Origin: Exiguobacterium oxidotolerans JCM 12280
GTDB lineage: Bacteria; Bacillota; Bacilli; Exiguobacteriales; Exiguobacteriaceae
Assembly: GCF_000702625.1 (NCBI RefSeq)
Contig: NZ_JNIS01000001.1
Coordinates: 496,001-560,000, forward strand
Direction of reading: 5' to 3'
DNA: 64,000 nucleotides
Shown here piece by piece: positions 37,799 to 45,885 of the stretch (its first letter is position 1; every line of letters starts with the position of its first letter). Under the pieces are notes generated by a model. It did no database searches and was not told the DNA's origin. It saw only the letters and a list, made by a program, of their open reading frames with translations. The position numbers and the translations under genes were made by a program.

Positions 37799-39187
37799 TT
37801 ATTCTTTATCGTCCGCAAACATCGCTTCACCGCGAGTATGGTGATCGTCTGCGAGTTCTTTACCGACAGGATTATTTTTAAACATACGGAGCAATACGAC
37901 TGTACAAATCGTACCAAGTAAGAGGTACAACATGCTGAATAGAATCAGCATCGGTCCGACCGCAGTAGATGTCGTCGCTGCGTCAGCCGTTCTCATAATA
38001 CCATATAGCGTCCATGGTTGACGTCCGATTTCCGCATACATCCAACCTGCTTCAATCGAAACGATGGCGAGTGGTCCACCAATGAAAATACCACGCAATA
38101 ACCACTTATTATACGGGTTTAACTTCTTCAGTCGGAATGCGAGTATGAACAAGGCGGAAATCGCTGCTAAATACATCCCGATCGATACCATGATATCGAA
38201 GAAATAGTGGACGAATAAAGGCGCTTGGTCTTCTTTCGCAAATTCATTTAGACCGATGACTTCTGTATCTGGTGCCCCGCCTGCAAGAATTGACAAGGCG
38301 TACGGAATCTTAACCGCACCTTTGATGTCATAACTACCATCTTCTTGCTCATCTAAAATCCCACCGAAAATCAGTTCTGCTTCATTTGTCGTTTCAAAAT
38401 GCCACTCCGCTGCTGCTAATTTTTCAGGTTGATATTTCGCAAGGTACTTTCCTGAAAAATCACCGACGAGCGCTGTCGAGAAGGCGAAAATCAATCCAGC
38501 CATGACTGTCAGACGAAGTGCTTTTTTGTGATACGCCGTCTCGGCTGCGGACAGTGTTTTCTTACGCAAGAGATGGAACGCCGCGATAGCTGCTAAGATG
38601 AAGGCAACCGTCAAGTAAGCCGAGACGATGACGTGCGTCGCTTTTGTTGGCGTTGCCGTATTGAACATCGCTTTCAATGGTTCGATTTGTGTCAATGTTC
38701 CGTTGACGATTTTAAACCCTTCCGGCGAGTTCATGAACGAGTTGACCGTCGTGATGAAGAAGGCCGACGCCGTCGCTCCGATGACGACCGGAATCCCGAT
38801 TAACCAGTGTAACCACGGATTTTTAAAGCGATCCCATGTGTACAAGTAAATCCCAAGGAAGATCGCTTCAAAGAAGAAGGCGAATGTTTCCATGAAGAGT
38901 GGCAAAGCAATCGTCTGTCCGGCTACTTGCATTAATGAAGGCCATAAGAGCGATAATTGTAATCCGATTGCCGTCCCCGTAACGACTCCGACCGCTACCG
39001 TTACGATATAACCGCGCGTCCAGCGTCGTGCTAAAAGAATATAATCTGGATCTTTTCGTTTAATTCCAATGTACTCGGCTGCGAGTACCATCAACGGAAC
39101 TCCTACACCAATCGTTGCAAAAATGATGTGAAATGCTAATGTGAGCCCTGTCAATAATCGACTGAGCATAACTGGATCATTGAACAT
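37799..39187 (-). CDS. cydA: Cytochrome bd oxidase subunit I
   Basis: Quinol oxidase subunit (462 aa) carrying hemes b558, b595 and d. His20 (AFHIIFATIG), the GWMYAEIGRQPW motif and Glu residues FMETFAFFFEAIFLG are visible, and the periplasmic Q-loop is short as in Firmicutes. High-affinity oxidase used at low oxygen. Likely promoter CAGACA-17-TATGAT at 39238-39266 and a Rex-like site at 39304-39321. No cydCD exporter genes follow here. Confidence 0.95.
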   Translation of the reverse strand: MFNDPVMLSRLLTGLTLAFHIIFATIGVGVPLMVLAAEYIGIKRKDPDYILLARRWTRGYIVTVAVGVVTGTAIGLQLSLLWPSLMQVAGQTIALPLFMETFAFFFEAIFLGIYLYTWDRFKNPWLHWLIGIPVVIGATASAFFITTVNSFMNSPEGFKIVNGTLTQIEPLKAMFNTATPTKATHVIVSAYLTVAFILAAIAAFHLLRKKTLSAAETAYHKKALRLTVMAGLIFAFSTALVGDFSGKYLAKYQPEKLAAAEWHFETTNEAELIFGGILDEQEDGSYDIKGAVKIPYALSILAGGAPDTEVIGLNEFAKEDQAPLFVHYFFDIMVSIGMYLAAISALFILAFRLKKLNPYNKWLLRGIFIGGPLAIVSIEAGWMYAEIGRQPWTLYGIMRTADAATTSTAVGPMLILFSMLYLLLGTICTVVLLRMFKNNPVGKELADDHHTRGEAMFADDKE

Positions 39188-39237
39188 GTGTGTGCCCCCC
39201 TCTTCCTAAACGTACTTCTATATATGTTTATATCCGT

Positions 39238-39266
39238 ATCATAGAGAACATAACCCTTTGTGTCTG
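39238..39266 (-). promoter_or_regulatory. Likely promoter of cydAB
   Basis: On the minus strand CAGACA (39261-39266), 17-nt spacer, TATGAT (39238-39243). Confidence 0.5.
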
Positions 39267-39303
39267 TTCTAAATGTTTGATGTAACAAATTGTTCACATC
39301 TAT

Positions 39304-39321
39304 TCGTGATTTTCTTCACAA
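39304..39321. promoter_or_regulatory. Rex-like operator upstream of cydAB
   Basis: Minus strand TTGTGA-N6-TCACGA, one mismatch in the inverted repeat, close to the Rex consensus. Rex control of cyd is established in other Firmicutes. Confidence 0.6.
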
Positions 39322-39353
39322 AACGTTCGAAAACTAGAGGTTACCGCTAAATG

Positions 39354-39389
39354 AAAACCCTTTACTTCAATTTTAAACGAAGTAAAGGG
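39354..39389 (-). terminator. Terminator after dapL
   Basis: Hairpin CCCTTTACTTC/GAAGTAAAGGG followed by TTTT on the minus strand. Confidence 0.85.
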
Positions 39390-39421
39390 CATTTCCACAG
39401 TCTTTTTACGATTCATACAGT

Positions 39422-40534
39422 TTACACATATTCACGGAAGTAATGATCCAGTAAATTAATCACAAACGGAATCGCCTCTTCATCCGGATTTAACGTCGGC
39501 TGATGTAAGCCGGATGTTGGATTATCGATTCCAAGCCAAAACATCATGCCTGGGACTTCTTTTAACATGAATCCAAAGTCTTCACCCGTCATCGCAGCAT
39601 CGCATTCAACATAATTTGCATTCATCTTAACGAATGAAGAAAATTTGTCGACGACGTTTTGATCATTAACGACTTCGTAATAGCGGTTTCCGAATTGCAA
39701 ATCAATTTTCACGCCAAATGACGCTTCAATTCCACGAACGATATCACGGACCCGTTCTTCTAATTTTTCCATATCAGTGCCGTTCAACGCGCGCATCGTT
39801 CCATCTAGAACAGCTCGACCGGCAATGACATTCTCCCGAATCCCTGCATCGACCTTGCCAATCGTGATGACACTACAATTCATCGGATTGATTGATCGAC
39901 TGACGATTGTTTGCAGTTGCATGATGAGCGCAGCCTGAGCAACGACCGTATCGACCGTCAAATGAGGAAAAGCAGCATGACCACTTTGACCATAAATTGT
40001 GATATGAACTTCCCGTGCACTGGCGAAAAGGACGCCAGGACGACTCGCAATTGTCCCGACCGGATATTCAGGCGCCACATGGAGACCATACATTTCACTC
40101 GGACGATATTTTTCAAATAACGGACTTTTAATCATCGGTTCCGCTCCACCCGGACCTTCTTCTGCCGGTTGGAATAAGAAGACGACGTCATCCATGATTG
40201 GTAACTCGACAAGACGGCGAAGCAGACCTAATGCAATTGACGCATGGACGTCATGCCCACAGGCGTGCATCATTCCAGCATGCTCCGAACCAAAAGGCAG
40301 ACCCGTCGCTTCTTCGATCGGCAAACCATCGATATCTGCGCGGTAACCGATTGTTCGATTTCCGGTCAACCCTTTAACACGAACGAAAACACCTGTCTCA
40401 AACGTATCGTAGCTGACACGGTCTTCAGGATAAGAGCGAATCTGATTTAAAATAAAGGCTTGCGTCTTGAACTCCTTGAACCCTAGTTCCGGTATTTTAT
40501 GAAGTTCTCTTCGCATTTCAATCGCGTATTCCAT
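39422..40534 (-). CDS. dapL: N-acetyldiaminopimelate deacetylase
   Basis: M20 metallopeptidase-fold deacetylase (370 aa) of the acetyl branch of lysine/diaminopimelate synthesis (YkuR). Metal ligands are seen in MHACGHDVHASIALG (about 91-105), FQPAEEGPGGAEPM and GLHVAPE; TGEDFGFML lies near the end. It overlaps the end of the upstream LysR gene by 17 nt. The usual partner dapH (acetyltransferase) is not next to it. A related amidohydrolase cannot be fully excluded. Confidence 0.82.
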   Translation of the reverse strand: MEYAIEMRRELHKIPELGFKEFKTQAFILNQIRSYPEDRVSYDTFETGVFVRVKGLTGNRTIGYRADIDGLPIEEATGLPFGSEHAGMMHACGHDVHASIALGLLRRLVELPIMDDVVFLFQPAEEGPGGAEPMIKSPLFEKYRPSEMYGLHVAPEYPVGTIASRPGVLFASAREVHITIYGQSGHAAFPHLTVDTVVAQAALIMQLQTIVSRSINPMNCSVITIGKVDAGIRENVIAGRAVLDGTMRALNGTDMEKLEERVRDIVRGIEASFGVKIDLQFGNRYYEVVNDQNVVDKFSSFVKMNANYVECDAAMTGEDFGFMLKEVPGMMFWLGIDNPTSGLHQPTLNPDEEAIPFVINLLDHYFREYV

Positions 40535-41408
40535 CTGACTGACTTCCTCCTTCTTCTTTTACGATGTCCCAAAAGGCTTGGACTTGTTTTAACTCAAGCA
40601 TGGATTCGGTCGATAAAATCCATGTATCGCGTTTCAGTACTTTACCCGAAGAGGTCTTCAACGGAATCTGCATCACTTCACTCGATTCTTGAATCGTCGA
40701 CTCTGGTAAAATCGCGAAACCAATCCCATGTAACGCCATTTGCTTACACGTTTCGATTTGGTCGACGACGAGTGTTCGAGCAGGCGGGCTTGAAAAACGA
40801 TCTTGCCACCATTCAAGGATTTCTTGATAATATGTCGAATCACTCTTGAACTGAATGAATGGTCGGTCCGTCTTACGCAACTGTTCAAGCGTCGTCAACT
40901 CACTATCAACAAGATAGAGCGGGTCTGAGAACAACCGTTCCTTGACGCCCTTCCAGTCCGGATTACCTCGAATGATGCCGATATGGAAATGTTCTTCGAG
41001 CATATGCCGCATCATTTCACTCGACCAGCCTGTTACGAGTTGGACGCGTACATGCGGGTAACGTTCCACGAAACGTTTTAACACACGTGGCAACCAATAT
41101 TGACCCATGATAGAGGCGACAGCAATCCGAAGAGTGCCGTATACGGCTCCTTCTTCGGCAGTCAGTTCACTTTTTAGTTCTAATTCTTTTCGATTCATTT
41201 CTTTTGCGAGCCCGATGACTTTTTCTCCTTGTGGCGTAATGCTTAATCCACGGGAAGAACGAATGAACAACTTCGTCGCCCACCTGCGCTCAATCGCGAC
41301 CAATCGTTGACTGAGTGCCGGTTGCGAGACGAAAAGACGTTCGGCTGCCCTTCGCATATTCAGCTCTTCCGATAAAGTTATCAACATTTCCATTTCCGAC
41401 ACTTGCAA
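40518..41408 (-). CDS. ccpC: LysR-type regulator, CcpC-like
   Basis: A 296-aa LysR protein: N-terminal winged HTH (LNMRRAAERLFVSQPALSQRL, about 17-37) and a C-terminal inducer domain (about 90-290) with WLPRVLKRF, LVTGWSSEMM and GIIRGNP-type motifs that match my memory of CcpC (YkuM), the citrate-sensing repressor of citB and citZ. Next to a ykuR-like gene, as in the B. subtilis yku region. The start TTG 41408 is kept because MQVSE matches CcpC; its ribosome-binding site is distant (12 nt). Confidence 0.8.
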   Translation of the reverse strand: MQVSEMEMLITLSEELNMRRAAERLFVSQPALSQRLVAIERRWATKLFIRSSRGLSITPQGEKVIGLAKEMNRKELELKSELTAEEGAVYGTLRIAVASIMGQYWLPRVLKRFVERYPHVRVQLVTGWSSEMMRHMLEEHFHIGIIRGNPDWKGVKERLFSDPLYLVDSELTTLEQLRKTDRPFIQFKSDSTYYQEILEWWQDRFSSPPARTLVVDQIETCKQMALHGIGFAILPESTIQESSEVMQIPLKTSSGKVLKRDTWILSTESMLELKQVQAFWDIVKEEGGSQSDGIRD

Positions 41409-41473
41409 TGTAAGATTCGACTCCTCATGATATAAGATGGCATTAGTTTAACACGTTAGAAAGGAAGGTACAT

Positions 41474-41863
41474 ATGTCACGCTATCATTTTATGTTAATC
41501 GTCTCAACGATTGCGACCTTAGGAAGTCTTTACTTCAGTGAAATTCGCGGCTTCATCCCTTGTCCTCTTTGCTGGTGGCAACGCTTGTTCATGTATACGA
41601 CCGCATTTTATTTAATCATTACACTCTTTCGGAATCGCCCCGTTGATGCTCTTTTCGTTCGACTATATGTTGGAATCGGTTGGGCAGTTGCTGCCTATCA
41701 CGTTGTTCTCGAACGCCTCCCGGATGGCGAGGCACTCTGTACGAATGGTTGCCTGATTCAATGGGTCAACTACTTCGGTTTTTTGACAATCCCAATGATG
41801 AGTTTAATCGCCTTCACCCTCTTATTGATCCTTGCCTTTTATCCGAATAAAAAAAGTGCATAA
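41474..41863 (+). CDS. bdbC: Disulfide bond formation protein BdbC
   Basis: DsbB-like quinone reductase (129 aa) with four membrane helices, the CPLC pair (Cys30, Cys33) and a second external pair CTNGC (Cys89, Cys93). It reoxidises a BdbD/DsbA-type thiol oxidase and passes electrons to quinone. No bdbD is adjacent. A TATAAG box lies in the short divergent gap with ccpC. Confidence 0.92.
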   Translation: MSRYHFMLIVSTIATLGSLYFSEIRGFIPCPLCWWQRLFMYTTAFYLIITLFRNRPVDALFVRLYVGIGWAVAAYHVVLERLPDGEALCTNGCLIQWVNYFGFLTIPMMSLIAFTLLLILAFYPNKKSA

Positions 41864-41927
41864 GTTGCAGAGGTCTGTTCAAACAAATGCGTCACGTAGA
41901 ACTCACTACAAAAATTAACGCACAGGA

Positions 41928-41973
41928 AACCCGAGCGATTCCATTTCGATAACAGGAATGCTCGGGTTTTTTA
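41928..41973 (+). terminator. Terminator after bdbC
   Basis: Stem AAACCCGAGCGATTCC/GGAATGCTCGGGTTT (one mismatch) with TTTTTT tail; the tail is also the target of the 73-nt element. Confidence 0.85.
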
Positions 41974-41974
41974 T

Positions 41975-42047
41975 CAAAAATCAGGCGAGAATACTCCCAC
42001 CTCTAAGCGTCTTGGGGCGAAGCCCAGCGTAGGTGGAGGTAGTTCAA
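41975..42047 (+). mobile_element. 73-nt minimal IS200/IS605-type element (PATE/MITE)
   Basis: It keeps only the two ends of the TnpB element: left CAAAAATCAGGCGAGAATAC and right hairpin AGGTGGAGG plus GTAGTTCAA, joined by a short GC-rich hairpin. It is preceded by TTTAT, the same pentamer as the 22486 element. Lies in the tail of the bdbC terminator. Confidence 0.82.
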
Positions 42048-42080
42048 TTCATTCCGATGCCGATACTATGCTTGACCGTT

Positions 42081-43355
42081 TCACTGCCACTCCCTCGACA
42101 CCGTGTAGGCACTTGAAAAAGATAATTCTGATAACTGACCTTCGCCTTCACACCAATCACCTACGAAAGCAATCGACGTATCTGCTTCCAAAAAGCAAGG
42201 CAACGGCCTTTGTCCCATCTTCCATTTGATTTCTTGAACAATCGCGCGTTTCATCGTCCGCTCTGTCACAAGCCGATCTCGCCACCCTGGATAGTGGTGA
42301 TCTAATAAATCATGGGCGCGCCGTACTTTTTCTTCAATATACGTTGCTTGACTGATCTGTTTATGATCAAGATAGGCGACGACTTGTAAGACTTGTCCCT
42401 CTTTCGGAGAAATGCTTGCATCATAGTGTGATAAATCCGTGACGAAGACTTGATGGTCTCGATCGAATACATAAGAAAAAGGAGTATCAATGTAAGGACT
42501 GATTCCGACGTCATAGACTAGGGCTTCAGCTGGTTCAAACTGTGCGTAGGGTTCAATAAAGTGCTGGATTGGCAATGGTAATGCAACTTTGCGCATCTCG
42601 CGAGGAGGTATCGCGAGAATTACACGCTTGGCAGGCCATTCATTTTTTTGACGATCACGTAATCGATAACCTCCCCCACTTTGTTCAACGGCTGTAATCT
42701 TGGTTTTCCGATGGATTTCCCCCCCATTGTCCGTCAAAACGCGTTCGAGTTCATCAATTAAGGTTTGCCAACCTCCAGCAATATATGAAACCGGTTTGCG
42801 CGTACGAAATAGTTTCCGGTAATACGCAAAATAGACAGATGACGGGATATTTTCGGGTTCGGAAGTGAAAAAATTACTCGAAGCTAAATCGAGCATTAAC
42901 CTTGAGACATCGTCTTCGACCTTTTCTTGGACCAACCAGTCCCCAATTGAAACTTCCGACTCTCCACGTTCGAGTGACAATAGTGTTTTGACGACCTCCC
43001 ATGTGAAACGCACCTTATCGGTTCCTTCAACTAGTTCTGTCTTCAACAGGCCGAGTGCATTCGCAGGAGCCGCAGTCAAATGTCCAGCAAACTCATATTT
43101 CGCCTTAGAAGAAGAAAAATCAAGCCATGTCACATTAAGCTTCAATTGTTTAATTAATGAACGGAGTGCTGATTGGTCACGCCCATAAACGGCATGCGCT
43201 CCATAATTGAACGTAAATCCTTTAAGCACTTGCGAAGTTGCCCTTCCCCCGAGTAAACCGGCATCGTACAGATGGATTTCCTTTCCTTGATCCGCGAGAA
43301 GTGCTGCCACTGATAAACCAGCTAACCCACCACCGACGACTGCAATCTTTTCCAC
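42081..43355 (-). CDS. FAD-dependent desaturase/oxidoreductase (CrtI/HpnE-like)
   Basis: A 424-aa flavoprotein with N-terminal dinucleotide motif AVVGGGLAGLSVAALLA and acidic YDAG, followed by GGRATS, and a C-terminal FAD segment SIAFVGDW. Overall layout is that of phytoene desaturase/HpnE-type amine oxidases; a carotenoid or squalene-derived substrate is an inference from fold and from pigmentation known in Exiguobacterium. AGGAGG lies 8 nt before GTG 43355. Not in an operon with other crt genes. Confidence 0.72.
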   Translation of the reverse strand: MEKIAVVGGGLAGLSVAALLADQGKEIHLYDAGLLGGRATSQVLKGFTFNYGAHAVYGRDQSALRSLIKQLKLNVTWLDFSSSKAKYEFAGHLTAAPANALGLLKTELVEGTDKVRFTWEVVKTLLSLERGESEVSIGDWLVQEKVEDDVSRLMLDLASSNFFTSEPENIPSSVYFAYYRKLFRTRKPVSYIAGGWQTLIDELERVLTDNGGEIHRKTKITAVEQSGGGYRLRDRQKNEWPAKRVILAIPPREMRKVALPLPIQHFIEPYAQFEPAEALVYDVGISPYIDTPFSYVFDRDHQVFVTDLSHYDASISPKEGQVLQVVAYLDHKQISQATYIEEKVRRAHDLLDHHYPGWRDRLVTERTMKRAIVQEIKWKMGQRPLPCFLEADTSIAFVGDWCEGEGQLSELSFSSAYTVSREWQ

Positions 43356-43417
43356 TCGACGCACCTCCTTTTAAGCATTAATTCCCTTTTCTTGATTCTT
43401 TTCCCGATTCCAAACAA

Positions 43418-43448
43418 AGAAAACGACACCCCTAAAGGATGTCGTTTT
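43418..43448 (-). terminator. Terminator after nadE
   Basis: Hairpin AAAACGACA/TGTCGTTTT with T-rich tail on the minus strand. Confidence 0.85.
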
Positions 43449-43486
43449 AAAAAGATACTTTGCCTCAAAGAGCAAGCATCGTCATA

Positions 43487-44308
43487 TCATTTCCACCAAT
43501 CGTCTAATGGAGAAACCGGCATATGATGTTTATGACCTACACGTTTATACTGTATTTCTAGTTTCGTTTGACTTGCAGTTGATATGCTTTTTCCTTCTAG
43601 ATAATCGTCAATCTCGTCATACGTCATCCCTAATGCGAGTTCGTCAGGTAAACCAGGTCGGTCATCCTCTAGATCAGCTGTCGGTACTTTATCAATCAAG
43701 CCGACAGGTGCTTCTAAATAACGTAACAATTGTTTTCCTTGTCGTTTGTTTAAGCCAGTCAACGGTGTTAAATCACAAGCCCCGTCACCATGCTTCGTAT
43801 AGAAACCTGTGACGAATTCAGCTGCATGATCCGTTCCGACGACGAGACAACCAAAGTGCGCTCCAAGATCATATTGTACTTTCATCCGTTCACGTGCCTT
43901 CGTATTGCCTTTACTGAAATCAGATAGGACTTCTCCTGTCGCGACTTCAAATGAAGCCATTGCCGCTTCTACTGCCGGCTTGATATCAACGCGTAACGAG
44001 TGATCTGGTCGAATGAATGATAAGGCAAGTTGTGCGTCCGATTCATCCTGCTGCTGTCCATAAGGAAGGCGAACCGCATAAAAATGAAAATCTCGTCCTG
44101 TTTCTGCTCTCAGTTCTTCTACAGCGAGTTGACAGAGCCGTCCGGCAAGAGACGAGTCTTGACCACCTGAAATACCAAGGATAAATCCTTTAGCACCCGT
44201 GTGTAGTAAGTATTCTTTTAAGAAACGAATCCGGTTCGCCACCTCTTCATGGGCCTCGATGACTGGCTTGACTCCTGTCGCTTGAATGATGTCTTGTTGC
44301 ATTGTCAC
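43487..44308 (-). CDS. nadE: NH3-dependent NAD synthetase
   Basis: Final step of NAD synthesis: amidation of deamido-NAD with ammonia and ATP (273 aa). P-loop [12 protein letters not shown] (about 47-58), [23 protein letters not shown] and [15 protein letters not shown] are diagnostic. No glutaminase domain. The start is GTG 44308, 6 nt after GAGGAG. Enclosed on both sides by IS200/IS605-derived elements. Confidence 0.95.
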   Translation of the reverse strand: MTMQQDIIQATGVKPVIEAHEEVANRIRFLKEYLLHTGAKGFILGISGGQDSSLAGRLCQLAVEELRAETGRDFHFYAVRLPYGQQQDESDAQLALSFIRPDHSLRVDIKPAVEAAMASFEVATGEVLSDFSKGNTKARERMKVQYDLGAHFGCLVVGTDHAAEFVTGFYTKHGDGACDLTPLTGLNKRQGKQLLRYLEAPVGLIDKVPTADLEDDRPGLPDELALGMTYDEIDDYLEGKSISTASQTKLEIQYKRVGHKHHMPVSPLDDWWK

Positions 44309-44336
44309 ATCACACTCCTCATTCTCTATTTTTTAC

Positions 44337-44747
44337 GAAATTTAGACGAGAATACTCCCCCCTTCTAAACGTTCAGGGTGAAGCCCTAGTCCAAGTGGGG
44401 GATGAAACGTCTTCGGACAAGGCGTGTCTTCCGACACGTCAATTGTCCGACGCGCTTCGTTTGAAGACAATTAAAATCAGGAAGAATTAAAATGTTACGT
44501 TCTTCGGAAACTGAAGATATAGGGTTGTGACAGAAAGTTCGTCTGTCACGTAAAATCTTCAACGTCCACCTTGCGGATGACCGAAGTAGCGAAAACCAAG
44601 CACAGTAGGCATCCGCTCAAAAGAAACGGGCAAGATTAACGTTCAACCGTCGGGACGACGGGGTTAGCCTGATAAAGTTTCGAGCATTAGATTGAATAAC
44701 TCAGGAATCCTCCACCTCTTAGCGAAGCGTAAGTGGAGGTAGTTCAA
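44337..44747 (+). mobile_element. 411-nt non-autonomous IS200/IS605-type element with structured interior
   Basis: Left end (GACGAGAATACTCCC, AGGGTGAAGCCCTAGT) and right end (CCGTCGGGACGACGGGGTTA, CTCAGGAATCCTCCACCTCT, GTAGTTCAA) match the TnpB element, preceded by TTTAC. In place of tnpB is about 230 nt with no open frame but nested inverted repeats: GTCTTC/GAAGAC enclosing GGACAA/TTGTCC enclosing CGTGTC/GACACG (44409-44468), then GTGACAGA/TCTGTCAC inside GAAGAT/ATCTTC, then GCGGATG/CATCCGC. Confidence 0.85.
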
Positions 44748-44763
44748 TAGTTTCAGTTTATCA

Positions 44764-45234
44764 TCATAGCTTCTCTTTAGAAATAACGGATGTCACCTTC
44801 GATGTCGAGTCACGCGCTCCCTCGAATTGTTGAACAGTCATTCCGTCGATTTCTTTTGCATCGCTAGTATCTGATAATTCAATCGTCACTTCATATTCCT
44901 TTTCCTCATACGGTTTAAACTGTTCTTCTTCAATCGCTTGTGTAAAAAGATGTTCTTTCGAAAACGTGTAAATCACGTGATTTCGTCCATCACGCACCAT
45001 TAATTCAAAGCGTTGTGATGAAGGATACGCAATTTTCACGTTTTGGTCATTTGGATTGTGCAACCGTACGATTGCCTCTATTGTATTCGATCCAACAGCC
45101 TGTCCTGACACGGCAATTTCAATCGGTTGATTCGACACTTTTGTTTCAAGGTCCGCTTTTTTAGTTTCTTGACTACATCCGACTAACATGAGCGCTAATC
45201 CAAGTAACAGCAACCGTGTTCGAGACCATTTCAT
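44764..45234 (-). CDS. Lipoprotein with BsuPI-type domain
   Basis: A 156-aa lipoprotein: signal peptide and lipobox MLVGC (Cys20), then a beta-sandwich matching the BsuPI (intracellular proteinase inhibitor) domain, with LHNPNDQNVKIAYPSSQRFE and FTQAIEEEQFKPYEEKEYEV. Such domains also occur in exported proteins with no proven inhibitor role. Monocistronic. Function inferred from fold only. Confidence 0.78.
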   Translation of the reverse strand: MKWSRTRLLLLGLALMLVGCSQETKKADLETKVSNQPIEIAVSGQAVGSNTIEAIVRLHNPNDQNVKIAYPSSQRFELMVRDGRNHVIYTFSKEHLFTQAIEEEQFKPYEEKEYEVTIELSDTSDAKEIDGMTVQQFEGARDSTSKVTSVISKEKL

Positions 45235-45270
45235 GACGTCTCCTCCCTCTTTCCATCCATTTTATCATAC

Positions 45271-45302
45271 AAAAAAGGAGACAAGGTTTCCCTCATCTCC
45301 CT
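45271..45302 (-). terminator. Terminator after the 45317 gene
   Basis: Hairpin GGAGATGAGG/CCTTGTCTCC (two wobble pairs) then six T on the minus strand. Confidence 0.7.
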
Positions 45303-45316
45303 TTCATAGTTGCTGA

Positions 45317-45529
45317 TTAAGCAACAGGCATTTCTGTTACATCGGTTGAACCTGAGAATAATTGTTCCATCCCCGTTACGAATAATTCATCACAGATCGC
45401 ATCTGTCGCTGTGACCGGTGCGACGAGTGTGATTGTCCGGCTATCACCTGTCTCGATTGTAACGTACACACCAGAAGCCGTTCGTTCTTTATACCCCACT
45501 GCTAAGTCTGTTTCTGCAAAAAGTATCAT
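45317..45529 (-). CDS. Small hypothetical protein
   Basis: A 70-aa protein (MILFAETDLAVGYKERTASG...) likely all beta, with no membrane segment. AAAGGAG lies 9 nt upstream of ATG 45529 and a terminator follows, so it is probably a real monocistronic gene. Family not recognised. Confidence 0.65.
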   Translation of the reverse strand: MILFAETDLAVGYKERTASGVYVTIETGDSRTITLVAPVTATDAICDELFVTGMEQLFSGSTDVTEMPVA

Positions 45530-45885
45530 GTCCCCGCATCTCCTTTGTTATGTTAGATTTCAGTTAAACCAACTCACTCGTTTAATCTCGAATCCGTTAT
45601 GTTGATTTCACTTTACCAAACGTCCAAAAGAGCAGGTGAATTGTCAGTCGACAATTCATGTCAAAACTTTATGCCAGTTTCCCAACCCATAAAATGGATG
45701 ATATAAAAAACAAATCATTTCTTTTGAAACATGCAGATTATCATCAGATTTCAAAGACATTTCAAAATCATTACAGTTTTTCTTCTTTTTTTTACCAGGA
45801 CATAAGTCTTATAGGTAAAATATGACTAGACAAAACATGAGCGATTTTGTCGAATGATTGTGCCAAACATGGTTTTTTCAAGTTC
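45530..45885. other. Gene-free AT-rich stretch
   Basis: 356 nt between the 45317 gene and the end of the 45886 gene. It holds a perfect 9-bp inverted repeat with a 4-nt loop (TGAATTGTC..GACAATTCA, 45637-45658) that lacks a T tail, and an A/T-rich tract (45715-45800). A weak plus-strand -10 (TAAAAT near 45818) has no gene behind it. Nothing else recognised. Confidence 0.6.

Noticed and set aside
39281-39298. Second Rex-like site upstream of cydA (TGTAAC..TTCACA)
   Set aside because: The half-sites are 8 nt apart rather than 6 and one arm is poor.
44514-44522. AAGATATAG inside the 411-nt element, like the S segment of group I introns (an IStron)
   Set aside because: No convincing P, Q or R segments and no interrupted gene; a short chance match is likely.
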